Assembly (NCBI RefSeq): GCF_030272615.1
Contig: NC_081405.1
Span: 158,769,954-158,833,953 of the forward strand
DNA from: Cryptomeria japonica
Taxonomy: Eukaryota; Streptophyta; Pinopsida; Cupressales; Cupressaceae
Direction of reading: 5' to 3'
DNA: 64,000 bases
Notes under the pieces: generated by a model
Told to the model about the DNA's origin: nothing
What the model saw: only the letters and a program-made list of their open reading frames with translations
The model's database searches: none
Translations under genes and position numbers: made by a program
Shown: positions 34,901 to 47,955 of the stretch, one piece after another
Layout: every line of letters begins with the position of its first letter
Position numbering within the stretch: position 1 is the stretch's first letter

Positions 34901-36916
34901 ATCTTCTCTATTGTCAAAATTTACTTGATTATCCCCATCTCTCCTAATATAGCACTTGCTTCAAAAAAATTTGAAATATTTAATTGTCAGAGTTCTTCCA
35001 TACCATAGTTCATAAGATGTCTTACCATACTTCCTTTGATACAAAATTCTATTGAGTGTGTATGTTGTTGTATGAATTTCTTCTTTCCAATACACTTCAA
35101 GTAACTTTGCACATTTTATCATTGTTTTGGATGCTTCTTGTATAGTTTGGTTCATTCTTTCTACTACATCATTTTGTTGCGGTGTCTAGGGAACTGATAA
35201 CTATCATTTGATGTCATTTTTTTCACAAAAGTCATTGAACTCATTCAAGATGAATTCTCCTCCTCTATCAAATCTCAAACACTTGATTTTCCTGCCAACT
35301 TCATTCTCAACTTTTGCCTTGAATATCTTGAAATTTTCCAATGCTTCATATTTTTCTCTAAGAAATGCAACCCAAGTGATTCTACTATAATCATCAATTA
35401 GTAACATGAAATACCTCTCACCTTGCGGGCTTCTTGTCTGGGTTGGACCACAAAGATCTGTGTGAACCAAATCTAATAATCTAGTGGATGAGTACTCCTT
35501 TCCTATTTGACATTCCCTGCAGATGTTGTTCTCTAGTTTAGACAATCTGGGCAAATCTCTTACTCCACTGTTTGAACTGATTTGTACCAAATTATCAAAG
35601 TTGATGTCACACATCCTCTAATGCCATATCCATCTATCATCAAGTTGTGATATCAAGCAATGTTTTGTAGTGCCTTCCAACTAGTGGTACATATTTCCAT
35701 TTTTCCTTCTTCCAGCTACAATAACCATTCTAGAATCCTTTCAAATCTCTCACATCCATTGTCTTGAAAGATGACATTGTATCCATTTTCACATAATAAA
35801 AATTGCCAGTGTTATTCTTTCCATCAAAGGTAATTAAGCCAATACCAGCAATTTGTGTTGTCTGATCATCTCCAAATCTAATTCAAGCTCCATCATACCT
35901 TTCAAGTTTTATGAATTTACTTTTATCACCGGTCATATGTTTTGAGTATCCACTAATAATCAACCATTCATTCAGATTATCTCTTCTAGAATGAAATGCG
36001 TTAGCAACAGTCTTGAAGATATCATACTTAGGAACATCCTTTTCTACCAAAAACAAACAATCGCCATCTTCATAGTTTGATTTATCATGTGAAATTATAG
36101 CATCATCCTTAACATAATATGCCTTCTTATTGAACTTTCCCTTATTTTCCTTAAACTTTTGTCTATTTCCCTTTTCCAGACATCTAGTTGCAATATAACC
36201 AATCTTACTACATCTAAAACATTTAAAGGGTAACATACCTTTGTACTTTCCTATTCCTTTCTTCAACTTTCTTACAAAGTTTGCTTCTACCTCATCTAGG
36301 CTTTCCTCATCATCCGGACTGTCTTCAGATGCCTTGAATGCATTTTCTGACTTGTCTTTATCCTCTCCAAATTTTCTTACCTCAAATGCAGTTAGGGTAC
36401 CAAGTTGCTCTCTAGTGAACTTCTTTAGATCATAAGTTTCTTCAATTGTAGAGATCGTGTCACTGTATCTTATCATTAATGTCATCAAAATATTGTCAAT
36501 CACATCTTCATCACTCAAAGTGCCTCCAAGCTCTCTGATCTCATTCACTACGGTATCAACCTTCTCAAAATAGCTCACAATATCCTCTCCTTATTCCATC
36601 CTTAGATTTGCATATCTTCTCTGAGCAGCTAATCTCTTTGTCAGCTTGACTCTCTCATTCCCTTCATAGATGTCTTTTAACTTCTGCCAGACTTCATGAG
36701 CAGTATTCAAAGAGATAACCTTATTCAATTTAGTTTTTGATAATGCACTGAAAATAGCATACCTTGCCTTTTCATTTTCTTCATAAGCTTGAATCTCCAT
36801 AGCCTTCCATAGACTTCCAAGTATTGTAACCTAGAGAAACCAAATAACCTCATGTTCACTTTCCAGAAACTGTAATCAAATCCTTCAAAGATAGGAATGG
36901 ATAACTTGTGTGCCAT
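31945..36916 (-). pseudogene. Degenerate gag-pol of SIRE-like copia element A
   Basis: Minus-strand remnants in copia order. Gag: 36916 to about 35990, starting MAHKLSIPIFEGFDYSFWK; the knuckle CFRCSKIGYIATRC has His replaced by Tyr. Protease: ISGYSKHMTGD near 35930, with the catalytic Asp lost. Integrase: 35614-34961, with HTDLCGP and RFDRGGEF kept. Reverse transcriptase start: near 34500 (MKEELYQSE), then TWELV..IGTKW at about 33230-33280, split by the TIR insert. RT core: 33114-32923 ([12 protein letters not shown]), with a 2-bp insertion inside YVDD near 32846. RT end and RNase H: 32667-31945 (SIIGGLLYLTATRPNI; DNTSAI; RYHFLKE). Frameshifts and stops are many. The SIRE-like call rests on Pol resemblance and the long LTRs. 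Confidence 0.9.
33294..34467. mobile_element. Non-autonomous TIR DNA transposon (1.17 kb) inside pol of A
   Basis: The 26-bp ends are inverted copies with three mismatches: GGGTGGGTGCAAGAACTTGG at the left and the complement of GGGTGTGTGCAAGAAGTTGA at the right, each then reaching GTCCCA. TTT lies on both sides (33291-33293, 34468-34470), suggesting a 3-bp (or T-run) target duplication. It splits the conserved reverse-transcriptase start of A. There is no transposase frame. Five ~20-bp tandem units (TTTCTAAAAATGGGTACCCG type) lie at 33464-33560. The superfamily is not assigned. Confidence 0.8.
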
Positions 36917-36965
36917 TAGATCAGGATCTACCTCAAGCAGTTAAGTTCTATATCAAAGAACCACA

Positions 36966-36977
36966 ACTCTAATACCA
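36966..36977 (-). other. Primer-binding site of element A (one mismatch)
   Basis: Minus-strand TGGTATTAGAGT two bases inside the 5' LTR. It is the initiator Met tRNA complement with one C-to-T change at the seventh base. Confidence 0.88.
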
Positions 36978-36979
36978 AT

Positions 36980-38105
36980 TGTTGAATATCTGGGCAACTA
37001 AGAGGGGGGTGAATCAATTGATAACAAATTTTAGCCTTTTAACCTTAATGCACAAATTTAGAATATTAAGCAGAATTAACAAAATTAGGAAACACATGCA
37101 AAATTCAAATTAGAAACAAGAGGCACCAGAATTTATGTGGAAAACCCAAGAAGGGAAAAACCACAAAGAATGCTAATTCTCAATATATAAACATCGGTTA
37201 AGGTTATTTTACAATGGGTGGATCACTACCAATGTCCTCACTACCAGTGGGCTCATTTTGAATCTGTTGATCAAACTCTTATCATATTTGGATTGTGAGA
37301 CAAATATGTTGCCACCATTTTGCCAAACTTTTACACTTGGGTAGTAATGTAGGAGTCGTAGATTAGTCATGTAAAAAGTTATACTCATTAGATTTGATTT
37401 TGTCAATAGCATGCACCTCACTATTTGTAATACATATATGACTAGTGGAGTGAGATCATTACTTACACTTTTGACATATAGGTTGGAATTCAAAGGATTT
37501 TGTTGGAACTCTTCTTTGTCGAAGAATAAAGAAAGACAAAGAGAATCCACCACAAGAAAAACACAGTTTGTACTGTTGGAACTCCTTCCGGTAAATATCT
37601 CACAACAATACACTCACACAATCACTAGATTCCTTCAATCTCACATGTCTTCAACACAAAAAACCATATATGAAATCATCAAATCAGACTCCTATAAATA
37701 CTATCTCCAAAAACCATAATTCTTAATGTTGGATGAGACGGAGATCTAAAATAGGTCTCCACTAAACATTTCAATAGTGGAAAGGAATGAAAAGTGGACC
37801 ATATCACACTTTTCCTTGTCGAACATATCAACACGCTACATACATCACCAAGGCCTGACCTAAAACACATCCACACACTATGCAGTCTCAATATCCAGTC
37901 TAAGGCCTTAAGCTTTGGATCACGCCAGACCCAAAGATAATACAAAAAAACATCTTCTGAGATACCAAATGCATCTAGGGAAATCATGAACCTTCAACTG
38001 CATAATATGCCTAAATTGAACACTCCTACTCATCATGCCACATCCGGACTTAATCTGGACCCAAAGGATTTGACATCAATGACAACACATAATGCAATGC
38101 TAACA
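36980..38105 (-). repeat. 5' LTR of element A (1126 bp)
   Basis: Minus-strand TGTTAGCATTGC..GATATTCAACA. It matches the split 3' LTR but has an extra block of about 230-250 bp around 37245-37500. This is either an insertion here or a deletion in the other copy. Confidence 0.92.
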
Positions 38106-38553
38106 AACCTATGACCAAAGAAGAGCTAAATCAATCTCAAGATTAGAAAACACCGTGAGTTACAAAACTTGATTTGTAACAAGGTGCTTAATTTGAAATT
38201 GTAATTTCTCTTTATTGTAATCATCTGAGTTGGTGCTTAGATAGGGGGTTGGTTCCCATAAACTTCTACGATTGGTGCTCATTTGGTTTGGTACCCATAA
38301 AAGTATAATCATAATAGATTAGAGCATTAGACTCTAGTAGCATTTCTCATCGAGGTTTTTCCCACTGTGGGTTTTCCTCATATATCTTGTGTTATGTGCT
38401 TGCCTTGTATGTGTGTAAATATGTTTAATTTCTTTTCTCATAGTATCTTGATTTCTGTTATTAAATCTTAGATCATTCAGAAAGTTCAAATTTTTAATTA
38501 CCATTAATTTAGCCCCCCCTCTTAGGGGTCCATTTGTGTTCAACAACACTACA
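38106..38553 (+). mobile_element. Solo LTR D, right part
   Basis: Resumes D after the AACCT duplication (38106-38110). It has a GGTTTTTCCCACTGTGGGTT region and a C-run, and ends CAACAACA at 38548, followed by CTACA (38549-38553), which equals the left flank at 16351-16355. TGTTG..CAACA ends fit an LTR. Confidence 0.75.
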
Positions 38554-39590
38554 AGTACCTAGTGGAGCCAGGAAGACTAGAACAACATTAGGACCTAGAA
38601 ATAGTGCATCCAACCAAATTTCAACAGAAAGTTCTTGGACTAGGGTGCTTTAGGGTGTCATGGTCTAGACTAGGGCATTTTGGAGCGCCATAGTCCTCCC
38701 ATAATAGGTTCAAATTTGACAAGTGTCTCCCGAACTGCATTAGAATTTAGATTGTCAAACCAAGGCATTGGGAGCCCTAATCTAAGTGCCCTGGTACTAT
38801 CAATTCAGTTCCAGATTTTAATGATAGGTTCACAATCAGATTCTCCATCCCTTTATGTACTTGTTGTGAAGTTTTTATTTCATTATTAGTTAGCATAATC
38901 AGTCCAAGTTTTTAGTTTATACATTTACCTTCTTACACTAGGTTTGTAATTCAATTTACATCTTTTCAATTACATTTTCAACTTAAACGAAAGGGGAATG
39001 GGACCTCAATTATCTTTCAACCCTCTTCTTATTGAAATTCAAGTTGGATCTATTGAGTTCATCCTCCTTTTAATGTGATGCATGTGAAAGTTAGGTCATT
39101 TCCTAGTTTACAAAGCATAACTTGTGAAACCCTAATTTTCCATCTATTACAATTCTTTTCCAAAATATTTTAATAAAATAAAAATTTGGGATATAAATAA
39201 AAAATATTTACCAAACTATACCCAAATAACAATAATTAATTATACTCAAATACTGCAAATATTTGGCTAGACACACATAATAATAAAATTACACAATTGA
39301 ATCACAACTTGAGTAATAATATATATAGATTTAGATTTGGTCACTACAACATTAATAAACTTCATAATATACACCAAAAAGAACCAAATAATAAAGACAC
39401 TTGCACAAAGGAGTCAAAAATTCGCATAGCTATTACATTGATATAATTATAGTTCTCACAGCAAACAAGACATTGAATATTAAATTGTAGTACAAATTCT
39501 GAAGCTCCAATGCTCTCTTTGACTGAGAATGCTCTCATGAAGATTCTTTTGTCCTCTAATTCTAGAAATCAATGGGCTTCCACCCACTAA
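38554..39590. other. Intergenic, no gene recognised
   Basis: AT-rich. GC-richer motifs at 38640-38790 (GGGCATTTTGGAGCGCCA-like) recall the U3 style of element C but are too short to classify. Confidence 0.4.
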
Positions 39591-39599
39591 TTGGAGTAT

Positions 39600-40230
39600 C
39601 TCATGGGCTTTCATCCATAAAAGAGATTGAACATAATTGTTAAAAAAATTAAATGGTCTAACATGAATATTTATAAATAAAAAATTCATAGCTTTATATA
39701 TTATCCAAATCATAATCTAGCTGACCAAAACCTAAATTGTCAGCAAGGCCCAAATTTGAAATCATCTTGCTACAATACAACTTGGCCTTAATGAGCCTTT
39801 TATATATGCTTTAGAGTAGGTCGGCGTTACAGGCCTTACAGGCTTCCTATTAAAGGCTCAAGGCTTCTCCTACCTCTCGACTTGTTGTAGGTTGGGCAGC
39901 AACTTTAACTCTTGACACTTGATACACTATTGATTTCTTCTATTGATCAAGCCATATCTCTAAACACTAATTCTTGAGAACTTTTTGGCATGAATCAAGA
40001 AATACACCCAATCTTCAAACTCCAACATCTCCTTTACATGTATTGAGTAAAAATGTTGATCCTTGATCTCTAGCAATTATCAATCATGAATCAAGATACA
40101 AGTTTGATCTTTGATCTTTGATATTTTATGTCATCTTGACATGACTCAGTGAGTAGTCTTGACACCAAATATCAAATGTCTCCATAAGAAAGAACCCTTC
40201 CCTTTAACTTTTGAAAAGGGGGCATGAAAA
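39600..40230. repeat. Old direct repeat, left copy (possible LTR)
   Basis: Diverged but collinear with 45200-45815. Shared blocks are GATATTGAACA / GAGATTGAACA, then CTAACATGAATATTTATAAA, CCCAAATTTGAAATC.TCTTGCTACA, and TTGATCCTTGATCT, through to CCTTTAACTTTT / CCTTTAATTTTT. The copies are 5.6 kb apart in the same orientation. Confidence 0.65.
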
Positions 40231-43200
40231 ATACTCCATCCCCAAGATTTCTTGACCTCAAGTAATAAAAATTTGGATGTTTAAGTATCTCTATGCTAAT
40301 GAGTTGAATCATGATATTATACCTATTAGATGATGCGTATTCAACCAAAGAGTCTTATGTAAACTTGAATTCTCTATGCCAATATCATGAATCCTATATT
40401 ATTGCTCATGTAATTTGTATCTAGTACCTTCTGATCATTAACTTGGATCAAACAATGAAGACAACCAACTATCCATATATTAGTGAACCAAGTGTTGATT
40501 TATGCATTTGTCACCATATTTTTGGTGCACTAGACTCTGACATCTAAATGAGTATGATGAACACTCTTGATTTCCAGTTGATATTATAACTATATTATAG
40601 GCTATCTAACACTTATGAGTTTGAACCACCCAACTTGCATACAAGGTGGAATGAAGTTGTAGTCAAGAAAATTTATTCCAAACCTCATTCAAAACATTAA
40701 TACATTAATTGAGATAATTATTTCTTATAGATCCAATAGTTGAATCCTTTCACTAATATCATGATTCACGAAAATTTTCTAAAAAATCATAAATTGATAA
40801 AATCAAATATGTTTGATAAAAACAATCTAAAATAAAAAAAAACTCTAGAAATAAATAATATCAAAATGATATAATAGTTACAATACTAAGAATCCATTAC
40901 AAAAAATTAGGAGCAAAAAAGTTAGAACAACCATGCTTGATGTCTAAAAATATTCCTAAAGCATCACTAGATTATAAATCACTCAATCTTGTGGTTGAAC
41001 ACACTTTTATGGACTCCTTGAAATTGACCTCTAGACACTATACCTTTCAAAGAAATGTGACATGTGTATGTCAACTATGATGTTCATATCTTTTAAATTG
41101 GTGTTATAAGGCCTATCATTGCTCAACAAATGTACAAATAGTAGTAGCATCATGTGATGGATATGACATGGAATTTATTTACTCTAAACTAGAAATATAA
41201 TGGACGTGAACCACCTCATTCTAATAGAAATCCTCAATAGTGATAATATGTTGTAAACTCCTCAACAACATGACTAAATGTTTTTCTTTGGCTACAAGGG
41301 AATTTGATGCAATGCTACAAATATTGAGCACATTAGATCTAACATCTAGAATCATACTCAAATTTTCCCCTTGGCTCATGTATATTACAACCAAGACTCC
41401 TTTTCATTATATCAAGTGTTTGGTTCTCAATAAGAAGGTTGTATCTTACCATTGTTTCATTTGGTTGCCACCCTACGAGTGTAAAGTTGAACTCATCTAC
41501 ATTATCTACAAACACCATTTAGTCAAGCATCTCACTTTTGAAAGAAATTATTTTTGTCACTCAATGATCTTTCATCATGACTACTATAATATGTCCCCCT
41601 TCAATGCCTATAAGGTCCACCTTCTCCCCTTTGGGTTTAAACTTCACATTGGACTCTCCTATAGGACGTTCCCTAGGAATGCATCATATTATATTGAATT
41701 CATAAACTTTTTTCCATTCCATGTATCCATATACTATGTTGGCATGTTGTTCTAGCCACTTGTTCTTATATGATGAGGGATCCCAAACATCTAGCTGAGG
41801 TTAATGACTATACCCTTGAGCTATAAATACACCATTACAATTCACCTGACACTTTATCCACATTAGTGCTAGTGTAGCTAGAATAATTGCTCCTCATAAT
41901 AGTCTAAATCTACTAACATTATCATGAAAGTAAATCCTCTCAAAATTTATCACTCCATTAATGCTTATAACTTAAGACATCAATGAAAGGAAGCTCAGTT
42001 GAAGAAAATGATTCTTAACACTAATCTAGTGAAGGAGATGGTGCAAATTTTCTTACAAAAATTAACTATTATAAAAATAGAAACACATTTAGGAGGAGAT
42101 AATGAACAAGAATAAAAATATATACAACAATGAACACAAGATATATTTTCGGAAAAACCCTTTTGAGATTAAAAACCCCACACTCCAAAAGCATAGAACT
42201 TTGTACTTCAATAAACTAATAATTACAATACAATATCAACACTTTCTTCTTGAATAGGGGTCTACAAATTACAACCCACAATCTAGATTAATTCCAACAA
42301 CATAACACTTCATCTTCAAAACATAACATACATAATGCCCTCCAAGACCACCTTATATAAATAAATACAACAAAGGAGAAAGCTTCTAGATGAAGATAGA
42401 AGATGGGGTCATACAAAACATTTGGCACAATATTACATTGGGGATTCACTTAGAGAACCTCGGTTATAGCACGTGCATTCATGGCATACTAAATAATTCT
42501 CATATTTTCAAAAAATATTGCCCTAAACTCCTTTTTTGTCACCCCCTTCCAATAAACAAGTTGAATTAAAAGGCCCCCTATTTTTGCCAAATATTGCATT
42601 TTTCATAGCTCAAATTTAAAAACTCCCTATTTTCGCCAATAGGAAATATATTGTACCCTCATTTTTGGGATATTAAACCCCCTAATATGAATGCGCGTGG
42701 TATAATATTGCATATCTAGTGAATCCCTCATGCAATATTATAGCCACCTAAAGCATGCAAATGACACATACATACATATCCAAGTGACTCCCCATTCAAA
42801 CCTCCTAAGTTGAGCACCCAAAATATACCGTATTGAGGTATGGAAAATGCTCTTACACCTCTTACAGCTATCATAAAACTATTCATTATTGACAACAATT
42901 ATAGTTGTAAGAGAAACAATCATAATAGTCTAACAATAAAAAATCCTCATAGTTTTTCATAACCTAATTTTGGAGTCCACCTTATCCATGAAAAGGTGCG
43001 TTTGACACTTGTCCATTTTGTCATAAACAATCATAGGTTGGTGTGTCATTAATTATCATAGGTTGGCATGTTATAATTTGTCATTACATGACACATTTCA
43101 CCCACCACCACAAAAGTCCAAGGTCCTCTAAATGGGGTACCTACCTTCATATGAGAACAAAATAAGCCTTGTCACCTTCCTAGTAGGATGACAAGTCAAC

Positions 43201-45199
43201 ATACCAACTCCCACTAGATAATAAAATAACACGTGCAAACAAAATTGTTCTTGTAGGCTAAAAAATAAACCAAATATTAAATAAATAAAACCAAATACCA
43301 ATGTTAGGACTTACATAGGTTGAAACACCTTAATACCAACAATCAAAACAACACTAGATAAAATATAATATATTGACTGCAAGTATGATAGACCTATACA
43401 AAAGTTAGCCATGTGAGTAAACAAACATATACAGACTAAGAACAGTCCATTAGAATATACTGACCATAAATTTCTCTTCACCATAGCTAGTAATCTCCAC
43501 AAAATTACATTTTTTACTATCAATGAAGTAATTTGGTATCTATTAACAAAGATGAAAATAATATTAAGACTAGAATTTAGGTCCATCATTATCTTGGGAA
43601 TGCATCTGATGTGATATAAGGATACCATCTTATCATGATTCAAATCTCATGTTTTTCAAGATATTATTCATCTTGTCTTTCTCACACTATGCTACCCTAT
43701 CATCTACAACACAATTTATCCCTATATTCTTTTAATGGAAACACCATGCCTCTTGAACTCATGATGATATTTTCTTCTCAGTGTTCACCTTGAAAAATCA
43801 CCTTTGAATAAGGTTCTAATTACTAATAACTGAGAGTCCACATAGACATCTTCTTATATCATTTCTTAACCCAAAATGATAAATAATTAATCTACTTTTG
43901 TAATGATTAGAATTTGGGTTGTCTCATTCTTTGTGAACCCTCCAATTTTCTCACAACTCAAAACCCACAACACTATACCAATCATAGTCACAAAATATTG
44001 AACATCAATATCACATATTCTACTTACCTTTATCAAGAATCACACTTCTTAAGGTGACTATCTCTATTTGGTCTCTAACTGTAGTGAAGTGATAGAAAGT
44101 GGTGAATGCATCCATTGCATTTTAGTATCCATATTGGCCTCTCCTAGATCTATCTTATGCAAATTAGAAGTCCCATTTTCATCATTTCAAACTAACCCAT
44201 TCACAAACTCATTGATGTTAAAGAAAAAAGAGTTTGAATATTTCCTTATCAACCTCTATGTATCTAATGGGTATTTTATGGATTCAATAATTACCAAAAG
44301 GGTAATTGGACTAGAAATTATGTGGACATTTTTTAAGATTCTTATCATTTTTTAGATCTACGTCAAGATTCTAGTACACCTATAGGATCTCATCAAGAGG
44401 ATCTGCCAACATGTTAATCCCAAGATATATTCCACCTACCTCATGCTTGCTCATGATCTAGCTTAGCTAGACTATTTTGTCAGCACACAAGGGATGGAAA
44501 ATTTATATTCAATTCAAAGATAGTACCTCAATCAAATTCATAATCTCCTATATCCCATATCGTTACATTTGAATGTCCTTGATACTAAAGAAGGGAATTC
44601 CCATGCACCAAGAAAAAGTATATAACCTCCATTTCTTCAATATCATTAGGGATTTCTTGATCAATTTATAATTCTTTTTCATGGGGATCAATCAAATTTA
44701 AATCATTCTTTGCAATAACATAACAATTTTCTTGCAAATCATCATCACATGGTCTAATTATTCCCATACATTACAAATTGTCATTACCTAGTGCAATTAA
44801 CTTCATAATAAAAAAATGTTTGGATGTTTCTAGAATATCTTTTACAATTATTGATACATCTTAAGAAGACAAAATTTGTTCCTCCATTGGGAGTGATGAT
44901 GTATTGACCTTAGACCTCACTACCTTCTATCATTGATGTGTCCTCTTGTTCTTCCTTTATGGTATCTTTTGATTTTTATTTTTCTTCTTTCTCTACTATC
45001 ACTTCTTTCATGACCTCCTCTTATGATTTGGCTTTGGTGTGCTCTTCACTATTTCAAATTCCATCATATTGAGTTTTCCATCCTTTAAAAGTTCCAAAGA
45101 ACTCTCTTAATAAGAATTCCCCTAAGAACCAAAGGATTTTCATCCTTTGATTCAACAACCAGCCTATTTTCATAAATTGATCATAGTCTCCTATGTGAT
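40231..45199. other. Gene-poor AT-rich interval between the direct repeats
   Basis: No motif of gag, protease, reverse transcriptase or integrase is convincing on either strand. Open frames of 171 codons (41240-41755, plus) and 110 codons (43311-43643, minus) have no recognisable domain and look fortuitous. If the flanking repeats are LTRs, this would be a very old interior. Confidence 0.4.
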
Positions 45200-45815
45200 T
45201 CTTTCCATAAGATATTGAACACAAGTTCCTAAAAATTAAAATAATCTAACACGAATGTTTATAAATGAAATGTTTTCCTAGTTTTATATGTTATCTAAAT
45301 GATAGCATAGTCACCTAGACACAAATTGGTACCAAGCCCCAAATTTGAAATCTTCTTGCTACACCACAAGTTGGCCTTTAAAATGGGCCTTTTATACGTA
45401 AGTCAACCTTACATTCCTTACATTTTTTCTCCTATCTTCTGACTTGATATAGATCAGATAATAGTTCTAAACCTTGCCCTTGATGCATCACTAAACTTTC
45501 CATCATCTTGCCCTAGAATAGGTTAGGTCATATCTTTGAACCCCAATGCTCAATAGCTTTCCAACATGAGTCAAGTAGCATGTTTGATCTTTGAACTTCA
45601 ACATCTCCTTCACATGCATCAAGAAAACAATGTGATCATGCATCAAGAAAAAAATGTGATCCTTGATCTTTCGCAATTCTCAAGCCTAGATAAAGCTACA
45701 ATCCCAATCTTTGATGCCTTCCTGACATGAGCTACTTAACAAACCAAACCACTAATCTCTAACATCTCACTGAGCGAGAAGTCTTTCCTTTAATTTTTAA
45801 AGATGAAATGTGACA
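45200..45815. repeat. Old direct repeat, right copy (possible LTR)
   Basis: Partner of 39600-40230. It has an extra internal duplication of a TGATC.TGCATCAAGAAAA block near 45615-45660. Confidence 0.65.
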
Positions 45816-47630
45816 TTTATGTTTGCATTTTACATCCTAGATCCAAAATCCTTATTCCAAATTAATTATTTTAGTTCCTACGTCAATTTTCTCTAGTTTA
45901 TCATCAATTATGTATCTCTATATTTTGATTTGTTCCCTTTTTATTCACCCATCACCTAATTCATATTTCAAATTCTAGAAGGCCTACTTTTGTTTTCCTT
46001 AATTTTATCCCTTAAAATCCATCCTATATCATCCAAACCAAATATATCGTAGTCCTACATTAGATATATTTACACCCATATTAACCTTGCTAATTTTTGT
46101 TTTCATTTGCATAGTTTTTTTATCAACTCCTTAGACCCACTTTGTCAACATTTCTTGACTCATCCCCTAGTTGCTAAAACACTTTGATTTTATTTTTTAT
46201 TCTTATAATAGGTGTGATTTGTTCCCATGAATTTATAACTCAAATTTTACCAATATTTATGTTGTGTTTCTAAGAATGAAAGCCCAAAAGGGGGGCTTAC
46301 ACAAGCAAAAACCCCTTTATGCATTATTTTTCTATTATTTTCTCCCAAGTTTTTGTTCTTGGAATTTAATTTGAGGACACTCAATGAAGAATCTAGCAAA
46401 GTATTAAGTTTAAATAATTGAATGCAAATTTGAAAAGAACCCCTCTATAAATTGTTAGGTTGAATAGAGATAATGACTTCTCTTCAGTTCGAGGCACACC
46501 CTTGGACTTCTTCTTAATATTAGGTATAGTAGTAGGAGCTACCTTGATAATATTGATTTCAAAAGGTAAATTTCTTGTCTCAAAATTTAATTAAATTTGA
46601 TCTGTAGTCCCTTAGTTGTCTATAGATACTAGTTTTGAGGTAGCTCATCCTAAAAATTGCGAATTTCTTTGTATTTATGTTTTTTTGTTATTTTTAGTGT
46701 ACTTGAGTCAATTTGGCACTTGTTTTCTCATTTTACTCCTATTCTATTCATTTATGTGACAAGTCTCCATATCAAACCTTGATCAATATAATATTATATA
46801 TAGACTCAAAATATTTGAAGTTCCTTTGACCTCAAGGAATTTACCTCAACCCTACACTTCTCCTAACCCCTAAGCACACCAACTTTAAGGGACAAATTAT
46901 TGAGCTCAAATATTGATAACTTTTGCTTTGAATGCTTTACAAATATTCCTAGGGGTATGTGCCACAAAATTTGGTTTAAATCATTTTTAAGATCCATTAA
47001 TTAAATTGCCGCCAAACACATATATCAAAGTATGTCCATCATGTATAGAAGCATAATATGAATATAAGAATGATCTAACATCGAATTGACTTTAATTCTA
47101 CCAAATGAATCTATCAAACTAAGTACATTAAATGAATGTGCATCATAAATCAAATCATCATTAAATAAAATGACATCAATAGTATCATGTGAAAGTAAAG
47201 AACGTGATCATTACCAAACATATCAATAGACCATAAGCCACAAGATAGACAAGAAGGGATTACCTATTAGGAAGGGAAAACACATGTATCAACACTGCAT
47301 GACTAATGACAAACATGATATATGTAAATGAATAAAGATTGTTTCTAATAATAGCGAAATAGATAATTTGCTGTCAACATTTCAAATCATACCCTATGAT
47401 TCATCATTAAGAAGAAGAAAGATATGATATGATTACAAACTTTGATCGAGATTGAGATGTAAGTAATATGAGTGATAAGAAAGAAGGGTTTGAAAGTAGA
47501 AAAAACGATGTTTTTTTACAGAATAGAAATCCTCCACAGAGAAAAATACTGCTTGCTCCATGTGACACAAATAAATCGTCGACGTGTTTAATGCCTACGG
47601 GAAAGATAATGAGAGAAGTCATCACTTGTG
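45816..47630. other. AT-rich intergenic DNA, nothing recognised
   Basis: No convincing frame, RNA gene or repeat structure. The 72-codon minus frame at 47407-47625 is hydrophobic but matches no family I know. Confidence 0.4.
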
Positions 47631-47631
47631 A

Positions 47632-47955
47632 TTAGATTTGGTAGAGTCTGTACCCTGCCCTTTATCATCATGTCGACCACGATTTAGTGAGTAAATTGCA
47701 TTAATACTAATTACTTCCTCTAATTATGTGAGAGTAACGTGTGATTAGAATCTGTACCTTGCCCTACATCATCATGTCGACTACGATTTAGTGGTGTCAC
47801 ATTTGGAGTAAATTGCATTAATACTAATTACTTCCTCTAATTATGTGAGAGTAACGTGTGATTAGAATCTGTACCTTGCCCTCCATCATCATGTCGACCA
47901 CGATTTAGTGGTGTCACATTTGGAGTAAATTGCATTAATGCTCGTTACTTGCTCT
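47632..47955. repeat. Tandem repeat, three ~117-bp units
   Basis: The block GTGATTAG..TCTGTACC, CATCATCATGTCGAC, ACGATTTAGTG, GAGTAAATTGCATTAAT, TAATTATGTGAGAGTAACGT recurs at about 47647, 47751 and 47868. The first unit is 104 bp because 13 bp (GTGTCACATTTG region) is missing. The last two are nearly identical. Confidence 0.92.

Larger units (their letters stand above)
17798..38105 (-). mobile_element. SIRE-like Ty1-copia element A, minus strand, split by nested insertions
   Basis: The outer ends are LTR ends (TGTTGAATATCC at 17798; GCAATGCTAACA ending at 38105), flanked by identical AACCT duplications at 17793-17797 and 38106-38110. The 5' LTR is at the right (36980-38105) and the interior is 31680-36979. 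The 3' LTR is at the left, split at 18380 by element B. Without B (12983 bp plus 5-bp duplication) and the TIR insert, A is about 6.1 kb. Frames are broken throughout. Confidence 0.93.

Noticed and set aside
41240-41755. 171-codon plus-strand frame; one stretch (LLPFGFK) faintly recalls a gypsy RT block
   Set aside because: The flanking RT motifs and a YxDD box are absent; composition looks like random AT-rich sequence.
43311-43643. 110-codon minus-strand frame, hydrophobic
   Set aside because: No recognisable motif or gene context; likely fortuitous.
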